Assembly: GCA_037074615.1 (NCBI GenBank)
Contig: CM073547.1
Location: 14,910,501 to 14,974,500, forward strand
From: Leucaena leucocephala
Lineage: Eukaryota; Streptophyta; Magnoliopsida; Fabales; Fabaceae
Reading direction: 5' to 3'
DNA length: 64,000 nucleotides
Part shown: positions 1 to 11,037 of the stretch, one piece after another
How positions within the stretch are numbered: the stretch's first letter is position 1
How the letters are laid out: each line of letters starts with the position of its first letter
The notes under the pieces: model-generated
What the model was told of the DNA's origin: nothing
What the model saw: only the letters and a program-made list of their open reading frames with translations
Database searches by the model: none
Position numbers and translations under genes: made by a program

Positions 1-290
1 AACCTATTGATCACTGATGTTGTTAAGAAAGAAATTAGTAAATTGCTGAAGGTAATGATCATTTATTCTATTTCTAGTGAATGGGTATCTCTTTTTTATG
101 TAATTCCCAAAAATAATGGAATCATAGTAGTAAAAATGAGCATAATGAATTGATACCTACTAAAGTGCAAAATTCATTGAGGGTATGTATAAATTATAGG
201 ATGTTTAATGACTCTACTAGGAAATACTAGTTTTCTTTGCCTTTTATTGATCAGATGCTAGAGAGGAAAAAGTCATTATTGTTTCCTATA
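1..290 (+). pseudogene. Ty3/gypsy reverse transcriptase fragment
   Basis: Frame 1 from the first base reads the N-terminal part of a Ty3/gypsy reverse transcriptase, including SEWVSLFYVIPKNNG. This matches the family pattern in which a W-V-S-P-V-x-V-V-P-K-K-G-G stretch leads into the primer grip and palm. A frame change near base 150 moves the reading to frame 2, which continues with LRVCINYRMFNDSTRK, a stop, then FSLPFIDQMLER, the usual D-Y-R-K-L-N-D and P-F-I-D-Q-M-L-E-R region. The palm catalytic segment is absent because homology stops near 290. The piece runs off the left edge, so its upstream part is unknown. It lies before gag rather than after it, so it is a displaced scrap or the tail of a neighbouring element, not the pol of the gag at 899. 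Lineage (Athila/Tat-like) is inferred from similarity to remembered plant proteins. Confidence 0.8.
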
Positions 291-363
291 TGAGTAATCA
301 AGCTACTTTCATATTCTAATAGATCCAAGGGACTAAGAAAATACCATATTCACATGTCACTTT

Positions 364-446
364 TATTGGAAAATGTGCCCTAGGGGCCAATCATTGTCTT
401 ATGAACATTATTGATTTATGAGTTTATCAATTGTGTTATCATATTA
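364..446 (+). mobile_element. Isolated head of the copia LTR (first ~83 bp)
   Basis: The stretch matches the first 83 bases of the copia LTR found complete at 14462, 16247 and elsewhere (GGAAAATGTGCCCTAGGGGC core). It begins TATTGG instead of TGTTGG, and homology stops abruptly at ATATTA, where the GTCGCGACC repeats begin. No other part of that LTR follows, so this is a truncated or captured fragment. Confidence 0.85.
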
Positions 447-815
447 GTCGCGACCGGACTACTTTTTGGTCACAACCAAAAATATTTTTCCTCCAATTTT
501 GTTCTCTGTAATTTCTAGTCACAACCAGTTTGACACTTAGTAGCAACCAAAAATCATTGTTTCAATTAGATTTACTCTCTGTAATTTTTAGTCGTGACCT
601 AAGTGACAATTAGTCCCAACCAGAAACTGAAAACTTCAAGCATTTTGTCTCTGTGATTTTTAGTCGTAACCAAAGTGACATTTTTTCACGACCAAAACTC
701 CTGATTCAAAATTTTTCCTCTCTGTGCCTGATAGTCATGACCTGAAGTTCATTTTTGTCATGATTTCTATTCTCTGTGCTTATTAGTCGTGACCTAGTGA
801 CCTTTTAGTCGCGAC
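447..815 (+). repeat. GTCGYGACC-type degenerate tandem repeats, 5' block
   Basis: About five to six diverged units, roughly 55-80 bp apart, each pair a CTCTGTRATTTTTAG lead with one or two copies of a TAGTCGYGACC / TCACGACCAAA motif. CTCTGT anchors recur near 503, 573, 651, 719 and 772. The block sits in the 5' untranslated region of the Athila-like gag. The same motif family recurs after pol (4225-4612) and in both untranslated regions of the minus-strand relative (21240-21540, 22230-22444). GTCGCGAC is a perfect 8-bp palindrome in the best copies. Confidence 0.8.
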
Positions 816-898
816 CTGATTGTTTTAAACTGTGATTACTTGAATTTCTAGAATTACTGCATTTGTGATATATTTGCTATCCTGCATCATTGTGAAGT

Positions 899-2384
899 TT
901 GATTTGCATTAACAGAAGCTCTAAATTCTTTCCTTTGGGTAGAGAAATCAATAGAACACTTAGGCAAATTAAGAAGGATAAGGTTTTAAATCAAGCTAGT
1001 ATTGTATCTTCTATTGAGCCTAGTTCTTCTGGTGACTCTATTACTGAAATTGACTGTGCATCTAGTGCTATATTAGATAATCACTTTGTCATAGAGAATG
1101 TTAATAAAGCTAAAACTCATAATCAGAATATTCAAAATGAGCAACATGGAGAGAATAACATGAACAATAGAAGATCACGTAGGAGCATAAGAGAATTGAC
1201 TTCTTCTCAAGCAAACTTTGATCCTTTTTGAACTTATCCTGCTTCGGATGTTAATTTTAAGTTGAAAGGTCCTTTATTAAGTAACTTACCAAAATTTTAT
1301 GAATTAGTAGGTGAAGATCCTTTCAAGCATTTGAAGACCATGCATTGGTTTGCTCATCCATGAAACCTGTAGGTGTTGACATGGGTGCTGTGTAAAGATA
1401 AGTATTCCACTTTATACTTGAAGGAAAGACAAAGGAATGGTTTTATATGCTACCACATCATACAACTCAAGCATTGAATTCCTGGAACAACTTGAGGATT
1501 GCTTTCCTAGAGAGATACTTCCTTACTTCAAAGATAGCTACATTAAAGAAGAAGATTTTTACTACAAAACAATATGATCAAACATCTTTTCATGAGTTTT
1601 GAGAAAGCTTTCCAGAGCTGCTATCTAGATGTCCATACCACCAGATTCTAACTGAGCATTTGGTGCAGTATTTCCACTCAAGATTGCGCTATGAATGCAG
1701 AAAGAATTTGGATGCAGCTGCTGGAGGCTCCATTGATAATTTAACTCCAGATGAGGCATGGAACCTGATTGAGAAAATAGCAAGCAATGACCAGCAGTAT
1801 GGAGGCTATGATGCTAGGCAAGTCCATGAGGTTTCTGCAAGGCCCTCTCAAGATTATAATAGTTTATCTTCTCAAGTTGCTGCCATGACTGCTCAGATCA
1901 ACAACCTAGCTACTCAATTGGGAAATTCACATATTCAAAGCCCATACTATCAAGCTCTTGTTGTTCCTAGTTGTCAACTTTGCTATTCTCCTATACACAC
2001 CACTTTTAATGTCCTACCCATTGTGCAGGTGTATCATCTATTTATCAAGACAAACCAAACTAGTATCTATAAAGGAATCCATACTCCAACACATAATGAA
2101 GGATGGAGAGATTATCCTAATTTTAGATGGAGGGATGGAGGTAGAGACAGGAATTTTGGCCAGAATAGATTCAACAATGATAGACAAGTGTCTGAGTCTT
2201 TTAGAGCTATCAAAGTACCTTTTGCTGTAAAGAACGATGGAATATCTGAGATAATGAAGAGTATTAATGTGATGAATTCAAATATAAACTCCATTAACAC
2301 AAATTTTTGCTCTAACTTTAAGGACTTGAGATCTACCGTGGAGAATAACCAAGCAACAACGGAAGCCAAATTTGCTACATTATA
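899..2384 (+). pseudogene. Athila-like Ty3/gypsy gag, degenerate
   Basis: The N-terminal part is open from 899 to 1231 and contains FPLGREINRTLRQIKK. A stop at 1229-1231 interrupts it, and the same frame continues with LKGPLLSNLPKFYELVGEDP and FKHLKTM. Frame shifts and stops follow between about 1360 and 1660. The reading LERYFLTSKIATLKKKIF near 1510-1560 is the retrotransposon gag capsid-like segment. An open stretch at 1660-2385 starts VQYFHSRLRYECRKNLDAAA and contains LTPDEAWNLIEKIA, the typical end of the PF03732-type gag domain. It continues into an N- and Q-rich region with coiled-coil-like QVAAMTAQINNLATQL. Gag would form the particle that packages element RNA. The minus-strand element carries the same gene start at 22194. 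Inactive: at least two stops and two frame changes. Confidence 0.85.
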
Positions 2385-2829
2385 GACTAAAATGGAACAA
2401 TGGGAGACAAAAGCAGCAAACATGAATGGTTATGTGTCACAGCTAGCAAACTCAGTGAATGATGTCTAGACTAGAAAATTGGGAGGAATTTATCTTCAAA
2501 CACAATTATTAACCCAAAATCTGTAAATGCTATAAGTTTGAGAAGTAGAAAAATAGTAGGGAGAGAAGATACAGAAGAGGATACAAAGGATAAGGAAGCA
2601 ATTGAGCAGTAGAACAGATCTGGAGCTAAAGAAGTTATTGGAGAAAAACCCTCACCATTACTCGAATCAGAAAGTAGCAATAAGAAGAACATGTTACAGT
2701 AGAATGAGCAAACTACATTGAAGGAGGCTGCACAATCATCTGCTATACTGGAAATAGTTGCTACTTCCAGCAGTGTAAATCAGAAATCAAACAAAAATCA
2801 AAACAAGGAGCATGAAGATATAGAATAGA
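2385..2829 (+). other. Degenerate gag C-terminus / gag-protease spacer
   Basis: No open gene. Broken readings are rich in Lys, Glu, Asn and Ser with several stops, as expected for the poorly conserved region between gag and protease in Athila-like elements. It lies between the recognisable gag (to 2384) and the conserved pre-protease segment that starts near 2830. Confidence 0.6.
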
Positions 2830-3698
2830 AGGATAGAGAGGTAAGTATTAAATACTTACCTTTTCCTAATGCATACATGTGTCCAAAGAAGGTTTTGAAA
2901 GATAAACAGGAGTAAGATATTTTGAATCTGTTAGGAAAATTAGAAGTTAATGTGCCATTAGTGGATCTGATTAGAAGTATACTTAAGTATATGAAATTTA
3001 TGAAAGAACTATGCATTAATAAAAGAATCTGCAAACCAAATGAAAGGGTTCAAGTAGGATCTAGTGTGTCAGTTTGTTTAAGCCACACTTCCTATTAAAT
3101 GTGATCATCTTGGTTCCTTTACAATCCCAATCACCATAGATAAGTTTTAGTGTGCTAATGCTTTGTTAGATCTTGATGCAACTATTAATGTAATGCCAAC
3201 ATCTGTTTATACATCATTAGGCATTAACATAGGCTCACTTAAGGGGACCTCCATGATAGTTCAAGTTGCCAATTGGACCACTAGGAAACCTGAGGGACTT
3301 CTAGAAGACATACTAGTAATGGTCAAACACTTGATTATACCTGTAGATTTCTATGTCTTGGACATGTCACATGAGTCAACCTTAGAGGGTCCTATTATTT
3401 TAGGGAGGCCATTTCTTAGACAGCTAACACTGTCATAAGCATGAAGCATGGGAGCATTACAATGGAAGTGGGTGATGATGTCATATCTTTTAATGTCTAT
3501 GAAGTAATGAGATATCTATTTAAAGATTACTCACTATTAGGATTGAGTGCACTTGATGCATATATAGAAGAGGCTAAAGAGGAACATCAATTGTTACTCC
3601 AAAATTATGATAAAGCTGAAAATGATATGCTTGAATCTAAGCTTTCTTTGTCTATCACTAACCTTTTGAATGAAGAGAACATATTGACAATTATATAG
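2830..3698 (+). pseudogene. Athila-like aspartic protease region, degenerate
   Basis: The pre-protease segment reads YLPFPNAY, then LGKLEVNVPLVDLIRS and FMKELCINKRI. These match the conserved stretch before the protease in plant Athila-type polyproteins (L-x-K-V-E-V-N-I-P-L-L-D; F-L-K-E-L-C-T-N-K-R). The protease itself is open at 3163-3438, with LDLDATINVMPTSVY where the family has L-D-L-G-A-S-I-N-V-M-P. The Gly after the catalytic region is therefore Asp, and the enzyme is expected to be dead. The C-terminal flap/ILGRPF signature is present (GPIILGRPFLRQ). A stop at 3436-3438 is followed by a frame change, and 3441-3698 continues the post-protease segment (MKHGSITMEVGDDVISFNVY). The role in an intact element is to cleave Gag-Pol. 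Confidence 0.85.
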
Positions 3699-3736
3699 GC
3701 AAAGACAAAGTTATTGAGCATTTCACTATAGGGACA

Positions 3737-3931
3737 ACAATGGATAATGCAGTAGTTACATCATCATGGCCATTTCCACTGTCTTTTGGTTATGCATATA
3801 TTCTACAAGCTGTGAATTTTTTCTTAAGATGGGTAAAGGATGTACCAACAAGACAGGATGAAGTAGATGGTACAGTATCCCAGGTTAATGGCCAATTATT
3901 CAAGCTATATAAGGAGAACTTCAAGCCCCCA
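3737..3931 (+). pseudogene. Integrase stump joined to the pol C-terminus
   Basis: This 64-residue stretch reads WPFPLSFGYAYILQAVNFF followed by LRWVKDVPTRQDEVD. It corresponds to the start of the integrase catalytic core in plant Ty3/gypsy elements (pattern P-F-P-x-S-x-G-x-x-Y-I-L-x-A-V-D-Y-V-S-K-W-V-E-A-x-P-T). The Asp of the AVDY position is Asn here. The remainder, VSQVNGQLFKLYKENFKPP, resembles the extreme C-terminus of Athila-type pol (F-K-V-N-G-Q-R-L-K). So nearly all of RT, RNase H and integrase between the protease (ends 3698) and here is missing, leaving a deletion derivative that could move only in trans, if at all. Confidence 0.75.
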
Positions 3932-4224
3932 TGATACTCAGGTTGTCTCCTTCCTTATTTACCCACTCACAATAATCTGGTTTACATTGTTTTACTTATA
4001 TATTTGAGTCATAAATTACTGATTAAGTATGGGGATGAGCAAGTCAGTAGGGGTAGATAAAAATTAATAAGTTCATCTTAGATTCTAATTCAGCTTTGTC
4101 CTCTTCATTACTTCAACCTTTGCATGTGTTTCTCTACTTCTTCACATTGAGGGCAATATAAAAATTAAATGTGGGGGAGTAGTAGTTTGTGAAATTGGTA
4201 AATAAAAATAAGATAATTGCTGTG
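3932..4224 (+). other. Post-pol untranslated region with GTGGGGGAG tract
   Basis: No gene. Contains a TTGAGGGCAAT stretch (about 4147) followed by AAATTAAATGTGGGGGAG (about 4163-4179). Athila-type elements commonly carry such a purine-rich motif just after pol. The true pre-LTR polypurine tract of this element is probably the one at 8398. Confidence 0.5.
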
Positions 4225-4612
4225 ATTCTATATTTTGGTCGCGACCTCAAGATGTTATTGTCGCGACTAATATGTGCAAAAATGTCAAGTTTCTTCTATG
4301 TGAAAAAAAAGTCACGACTAATTAACATGTTTGTCGCAACCAGTAATTCTTATTTTCCGATGCTTACTTGTCTGTGATGTTTTAATCGTGCTCTATGCTT
4401 ATCTTTGTCACAACTGTAACTCTCTGTGAATTTTGGTCGTGACTAGATAGACACTTAATCGTGACCTGAGCTTGTGTGTTTGTCAGGATTACTCTCTGTG
4501 ATCATGTGTCATGACCAGTATACATGTTAGTCACGACCAATATTCCATGTTTTCTAAAAATTTCTTCTCCATGTAAAACAGTCGCGACCCAAAGACCTTT
4601 TTGTCACGACTA
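4225..4612 (+). repeat. GTCGYGACC-type degenerate tandem repeats, 3' block
   Basis: Same motif family as 447-815: GGTCGCGACCTCAAG, TCGCGACTAATATG, GTCACGACTAATT, GTCGTGACTAGATAG, GTCGCGACCCAAAG and others, spaced irregularly with CTCTGTGA leads. Together with the 5' block it brackets the coding remnant. The block ends at the target duplication of the solo LTR at 4614. Confidence 0.8.
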
Positions 4613-5845
4613 TTATAACATCCTCACTTTTCATACGTCTTAGGGACCAAACAGTAGCATCTGGAACCACTTCCAAGGCTGTTGAAATCAAATTACTCAA
4701 TCTGGAATTTTACTCTAGCGAGTACTGTTCACTGCACGAATTCCAGAGAAGTGACCTGACTTCGAAAACTCATAACTAATTCTATAAAAATCGGAATGGA
4801 GTGGTTCAAATTGCTACATGAAGCTAACATAATACTCTTTTAGGAAAAAATGACTCGTTGACCACGCCTTGACCAGGTCAACATCAGTCAACGTCCATAA
4901 TTCACTGTTCATCCAGCGTCCTGTCCCTGATTCCAGCATTCTGGTCCCAACTTTGAAAAATCATACCTTTATGTGTAGACATCCAAATGATACGTTCTAT
5001 ATATCAAATCGAAGCTTGGCATGTCTACTATTTACTGGTAAAATACCATACATTTATTAAATCATTTACTATTTATAATTACAGCTCAAATGTCACTGCC
5101 TCCATCACGAGTTACTGTTCATAGTGATAATTTCCAGCAATTATACATACATGAATCACATATCAATCATGCTAAGTAATTAATATCTCTTCATGCATCT
5201 TTATCTCCTCCATCTTGAGAAGACCTGCTGTAATTGGATTGATATGGAAGGGTGAGATTTCTGGGGAAATCTCAGTAGCAAACAGCACTAAACAATGTAT
5301 GCATTAATGTGAATACTTGTGCTTGCTTGTGAAAGTGTTAGCATTATGTCATGTGCATGCTTCCATGTTACATATGAAATACAATTGGCCAAAGTAATCA
5401 TAGGAACAGAGCTTCATACATAGGCACATATTCAACACAATTCAACAAAGCCATAGCACATCAAGCATAACATTCAATGCATACAAGTTTAGGATTAGTT
5501 TACTACCTGACATGTAGCTTTTCCTTCTAGCTCTTAGCCTTTGCCCTAAGGTTCATTCTTTCCATAGGTTAGAGCCTATACATAGCATAATAATATCTTC
5601 ATTATTATTCTATCAGCATAGCTCTATTTAACTCATACATAGCTCAAGGGTAATATCCTTAATCTGACATTCCCCTAGCTTTCTCTCTACCTTTAGCTAC
5701 CTTTATTAATAGAGATATTTCTCTATTCTAACCACTAAGAGAAATCCTATACTTTATTAGAGAAGGGACTAGATAACTTTATTACCTCATTCCTAAGCTT
5801 TGCCCAGTCCCTCAGCTCCTTAGACTGCTCCTGGCTCCACCAGAA

Positions 5846-5912
5846 CTCCTTCCTTCCTTTCCTTTCTTTCTTTCCTTCTCTCTTTCTCTCTTTCTCTCTT
5901 CTTTCTCTTCCT
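5846..5912 (+). repeat. Pyrimidine (CTTT/CT)n microsatellite in solo LTR 1
   Basis: A pure pyrimidine run of CCTT, CTTT and CTCT units. On the minus strand it is a GA-rich stretch just downstream of the CTATAAATA box, in the position of a transcribed leader. The same tract occurs in solo LTR 3 near 48308-48352. Confidence 0.85.
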
Positions 5913-5959
5913 TTTCTTGCTAGATCCGTGGTGTGCCTTGAAATGGGAGGGGAGTGGCC

Positions 5960-5968
5960 TATTTATAG
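5960..5968 (-). promoter_or_regulatory. Probable TATA box of gypsy solo LTR 1
   Basis: Minus strand reads CTATAAATA, a canonical plant TATA box, followed by a C-rich initiator-like region and a GA-rich leader. The same box is conserved in the two sister LTRs at 18708-18716 and 48395-48403, which fixes their orientation. Confidence 0.7.
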
Positions 5969-7234
5969 GTGAGAGGAGGTGGAATGAATGGCCCAAATTG
6001 ATTCACAATGAATGGCTCAGATTGCTTGCTTCCTCAAGAAGCTTTGCCTGCATCATCATGATGACATCACCCTCCTTGCTGACTCACCACTCATGACATC
6101 ATCTAGGACACCTCAAGGGACACCTAAGGGGTATATGTGGCGAAATGTGGGGCCCTTGGGACACCTCACCAGCTGAGTCAGCCTTTCCAGAGAGTTCCAG
6201 AGTCTTTTCCCTGAATGGACGGCCGAGATCGTGCCACGTGTCCTCTTGCTTTTTCTCCTTTTTCTATAATCATGCCATGTGTCCTTTGCTTTTCCTCTTT
6301 TACTATAATCATGCCATGTGGCACATTGTGGGCCCCATTTATGTCCTCTCATGATTCCAGATCACTTTACCCAGTTCTATCTTGGACCGGGTCACTTTAC
6401 TTTATTGAAAAAAGCACTAAAACATTATTTTAATGCCTCTTGGGCCCACTTTACTCTTGGGCTACGTTTTTGGGCCTTTAAATATCAACTTGGGTTTCTA
6501 ACCAAGCCCAAGCACTCTGGTGGCTCGGTTCCCAAGGAAAATCCTTAGTAAATTACCATAATGCCCTTACTACCTCTTTAGTACTTATAGGGGCACTATT
6601 GTCTTTCCATACCTTACCAAAGTATCTCTTGACCCTAGTCAACTATCCAAATACCCTTTCTTGACTGTCTAACCTTAGTCTAACGATCATAATGCCCTTC
6701 ATCTGACTCTAACTTAATGACACAACACAGTGGCATACCTTCAGTGGCATTTTCGTAATTCTTCATTTTTCTCGGTCTTTATTAGCCCTGGCCCATATAT
6801 TTATCTGAAAATATCATTGGGCCTATAAGGTGCCATTCTGGACCCTCTGTATGATCCCCTATCTTCATGGGCTCAATTCCCGAGAAATTCCCCTGAAACC
6901 TATTTATCGGGTCTTTTGATCCACTGTAAATTCTGTAGTAAATTCTACAGAACTCCTTTTTGAGCTCTGTCAGTTTCAGAAATTCTTATATTAATTATAC
7001 GAATTTACTGCCACATTTCATCTGATTCTGAGGTCTAGAGCATACTGTATTAATTTTCCTTTTCTTTGGAAATTAATATAAATCTTTCATGACCTCTTAT
7101 CAGAACTTTGTGTTGCATCACACTGATCAACATAATTTTCTCTATTTACTGAGACCTCTGCTCAACAAGGTCTGGTAGCATCCCTTTTTCAGGCTATATA
7201 CTGGGCTTCTAAGCCTAAAAATTGGGATATGACA

Positions 7235-8397
7235 ACTATACTTGAACTTCTGTTGAAAAAAATTCTCTTGTTTCATCTGATTGTTACTTGGTTTAGTGGA
7301 ACTTACTGTCATAGATTTAAAATTGAATTTTGAACACATACTTTTGAACATTGGCAAGCTTGATGAAGTATTAGTTGTTTGTTTCATTGATTTACTACTG
7401 GAAATTGTGCAACATGAATGATTGATCTCATGTATTTTGTTTAAAATTCATGCAATCTTGTCATAGTGAGTGGATTAAGGTGAGTAAGCCAGATAGAAGG
7501 AATTTGAGCCTCCAACAGATACTCATTTACATTGTGTGACACCATCTAGTTTGGTAACTTTGTAGAACTTGTCTCAATCCTTGATTCAAAACCACATTAG
7601 CTTATTGGAATTGTGAATATGATAAGGGCATTTCTTTCAAAACCCTTTTGCCCAAAACAGTAGCCACATAAAAATTAAATCCTTTGCTTAACCCCTTTGA
7701 GACCTTCCCTTTCTTTAAAAATTCTATCCTTGATTAATGAATGCTATATAGGGTACTTACTGCTGTGAAATAACTGTTAAATTGTACCACTTGTTAGATA
7801 TTTAAACTTCAATTTATTTGCTATCTGGTTCAATAGTGAAAGAAAAGAAAAGCAAAAAGACAAAAAGAAAGAAAGAAAGAAAGAAGAGATAGACCATAAA
7901 GAACAAAAGTGATATTCAACATGAATAAAAGGAAAATGTTTGGTACTCTCTGTAGTGCAAGTTCATATTAGATTGGAGAATTAAGATCATGTACAATATT
8001 TCATTAGTCATTGACATGTATTTCCATTTTATCACTTAGTCTTTCCAACATTACAACCTAATAAAGACCTTTTGATTCACAATCCTTACAGCAGTTAGCG
8101 GTGGAGATGAAGGATGGTTACAAGCCTATGGGAAGCCTAATCTAGATGGTTGAGTGAAATTACCTTGATAAGAGAGTGAGTGAGACACTACACCTTGTGA
8201 GAAATCTCAACCTAGTTGCTTACTATGATTTCATTGCATGATTATTTGATTGATATGAGATTAGTTTGGACTACTGCTAATTAAAGGGAAAAGGTTGATG
8301 ACTATAAGTGTTTATGCTGAATCTCTTGCCAAATATGCTGAACATGTGTGTTTGAATTTCAATTTTGATCTATAATTTTACTCAGAGTGCAAAAGCT
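7235..8397 (+). other. 3' untranslated region of the plus-strand Athila-like element
   Basis: No open gene. The sequence is the counterpart, in opposite orientation, of 20019-21239; for example a segment on TTACAAGCCTATGGGAAGCC near 8118 is mirrored near 20255. It includes an A/G-rich microsatellite (about 7840-7890, GAAA units). It ends at the polypurine tract and 3' LTR. Confidence 0.7.
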
Positions 8398-8411
8398 AAG
8401 TGTGGGGGGGA
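8398..8411 (+). promoter_or_regulatory. Polypurine tract before the 3' LTR
   Basis: AAGTGTGGGGGGGA lies directly before the LTR start TGATAAACTC at 8412. The minus-strand relative has an equivalent tract at 13134-13142. This is the expected primer for plus-strand DNA synthesis. Confidence 0.75.
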
Positions 8412-11037
8412 TGATAAACTCTATTTGTAGTGATTTTTAGTATATTTAAAGTGAGTTTATTATTTATTTTTATCCCCATTTATCAATATATTGAGCAATT
8501 ATTAAATAAATAATATTCAGAATAGTTGAGAATTAATTGATATCAATTTAGTGTTTAAAGTGAACAAATAATCTGTTTATTCTAATTTTCTATCACATAT
8601 CAATGAATTAAAGGAGAATGATAGCTGGACTTAAGGAGTTGATGACATGTGACAGCACATGCGCTAGATCCAGGAATTGAGGAACAAATTGCAAGTAGGA
8701 GCTCATGCATGTAAGGAATTGGAAGACACGCAGCGGAAATTAATTTAAAAATTTTTCCATTCCTTGCCAGAATCTACCGTATGTGTTTAAGTCAAGTGGG
8801 AAGAAGTATTACCCTTAGTGTGCCTCAGCGACTTCCACAGCTTTCGGTCACGACGTTCACAGCTTCTCTCTGCGGCTCGTGCTCCCTTTCTGATCACAAG
8901 AAGTCGATGACTCAGGTCGGCTTCCTCTACTGGTATCCACACGAACAGCTTTTCAACCACGAACGACGTGCTAGCATCTCTTGTCCCTCCAGGGCTTTCT
9001 CAAGAGTTCATCCTCTCCGTCTCTATTTCGGCAGTTTCTTATCTGCAAACCTTTTGCAGAGTCCCCTTCGGCCTTTCTGTGTTCTATATGTTTCTCTGTG
9101 TAAAACACAGCTCCTAGAATCAGATATATAGGATGCTATGCGCTTTTCCTCTCTCAACCGAATTGGATTTTTGGAGTTAATCTTATATTAATTCCAAAAT
9201 TAATACAATATCATATATTGTATAATTTTATAAGAAACTAATTAAAGAAATAATATCAAATCCGTCCCACAGATTTAATTACCCATTTATTTAATTTTAA
9301 ATAAAGATGAGACTAAACTATATTTGATTTATTCTCATAAATCAAATTTGAGATATCCTATCAATTTGAATTTCAAATTCAAACATGATAGGGATTTAAT
9401 TTATCCTTATAAATTAAATCTTATAAATATCTCTTATATGAGATATCCTATCAATTTGAATTTCGAATTTCAAACGTGATAGAGATTTAATTTATCCTTA
9501 TAAATTAAATCTTATAAATATCTCTTATATGAGATATCCTATCAATTTGAATTTTGAATTTCAAACGTGATAGAGATTTAATTTATCCTTATAAATTAAA
9601 TCTCATATATCCATATATACATATAATGTATATATACGAATTTATATATATATATATATACGAACATAAATATAAATAAATATATATACATCTATCCTGG
9701 ATCATTCATTGAATATGGACATGTCTTAGATTCAATGAATCTGGACATCATAGCTCGTGTTGGGCTATTTTGTGTGCGACCCTGTAGGCCCATATGAATT
9801 TGGCAATGGGCCATTTGCTATACTAGCCCACAAGTCGCAAGTGGTCTCTAGCAAGACATAACGACTACCCAAATCATATGAGGATCGATAAACGATGTAA
9901 CCTTTTATACAACCATATCATGTCCCTTCTGTCACGCGATATTTTGGTCATGGATGAGGCATAGATAATGTCATCCTCCTATTCCTGACCGTTACTTTCT
10001 CGATCCCTGAGTAGTCTGACTATAGAAATGGAACTACCTTTCCATTACAGTATGGCCATACATTTCTCAGACTCAATCATCGAGGGGCCCAGTAATATCT
10101 CTCTACGAATGTGAGGGACAAATTCCATCTTGACCATTCACATTCCTCCGCATGAAAAACCACTAAGGTCGAACATAGTCTTTATGATCACTCGGTCAAA
10201 AGTGACTTTTGACTAGGTCAAAGCTGAGCGTTTTGTCATGTAGGAATCCATGATGATCTCAGGTCAAAGGGCGTATTGACATGGTTTGTATATGAGAGAA
10301 GCTTATGACATTACCCATACAGTTCTCTCATAGCGGGTCGGTCCAGTACCTTGTACTCTTACATGTGCTTATGACTTTGATTTATATCTCTATACATCTT
10401 CAAAGTCATACTGGTCTTATTTTATCTGTGCTCCCGCAGAGATGATCGACCAGGGACATTTAGGATAATATCATGAATTATCCAAGGATGGTCATCATAG
10501 TAAACATGCAAATAATATGATAACTCAATTAATAAATTCATAAATCAATAATGTTCATAAGACAATGATTGGCCCCTAGGGCACGATTTCCAACATATAT
10601 ATCAATTAAGACTTCATCCACTGGAGATGCTATTCACACTGCTCCCAGATCATTAATTTAGACCATATCACCGCTTCTATCCAGATCCATTCCATCTCTC
10701 TCCCTCCATATCTCACCTTCTGTCTCCATCTGCAGATCTACCCTCATTCCATTCATCTCCATTCTCTCTCTTTCATATGCAACTTTCCTCTCTTTAAGCA
10801 ATAGAACTAGAGGAAAGTTATGTTTTCATCTTCATCTTCTCCTTTTGCACTTATCATGATTACTGCTAGTTTTGCTGCTGCTGTTGAAGTCTTGACAGCT
10901 CTCTTGGAGATAATGTTGAACCAGAATCTTGATCTGAAATAGGGAGTTCAATTGTGTCTTTAATTCTAGATCTAATTGTATCACGTTGATGTAGTTAATT
11001 CTAATTTTATGGATTCAATTAGAGTTAGCAGATGATA
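8412..11037 (+). mobile_element. Athila-like 3' LTR, truncated, with copia LTR inserted
   Basis: Starts TGATAAACTC immediately after the polypurine tract. The LTR body runs 8412-8709 and 10596-11037, interrupted by a copia LTR. It matches, in inverse orientation, the LTRs at 11483-13133 and 22445-23690. Shared landmarks include the AATTAGAGTTAG segment near 11020 and the CTTGACAGCTCTCTTGGAGA region near 10890. Homology ends near 11037, where a satellite monomer begins, so its 3' end is missing. Confidence 0.75.
8710..10595 (-). mobile_element. Copia solo LTR d (minus strand)
   Basis: The plus strand begins TGTAAGGAATTGG and ends TTTCCAACA, the reverse complement of the copia LTR (TGTTGG...TTACA), 1,886 bp. 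It contains the (TA)n tract near 9640-9662 and about three copies of the palindromic repeat. Flanks are ATGCA on the left and TATAT on the right, so no target duplication is visible. It may have formed by recombination between two copies, or the duplication has decayed. Confidence 0.9.

Larger units (their letters stand above)
4614..7234 (-). mobile_element. Ty3/gypsy solo LTR 1, 5-bp target duplication ACTAT
   Basis: The plus strand reads TATAACATCC at the left end and GGATATGACA at the right end, and ACTAT flanks both sides (4609-4613 and 7235-7239). On the minus strand the LTR therefore starts TGTCATATCC. A canonical CTATAAATA box at 5960-5968 with a GA-rich leader next to it supports the minus orientation. 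No internal region is present, so this is a solo LTR of 2,621 bp left by LTR-LTR recombination. Two relatives lie at 13173-20013 and 47068-49893. The termini resemble those of plant chromovirus (Tekay/Del-type) LTRs, an inference only. Confidence 0.9.

Noticed and set aside
8781..9131. Recurrent MCLSQVGRSITLS-type open readings (also near 15743, 17812, 31124, 38420, 46864, 58928)
   Set aside because: They lie in the last part of the copia LTR on the antisense strand and match no protein family I know; conservation follows LTR copy number.
9601..9700. (TA)n tracts as independent microsatellite loci
   Set aside because: They are part of the copia LTR and recur at the same LTR position in every copy.
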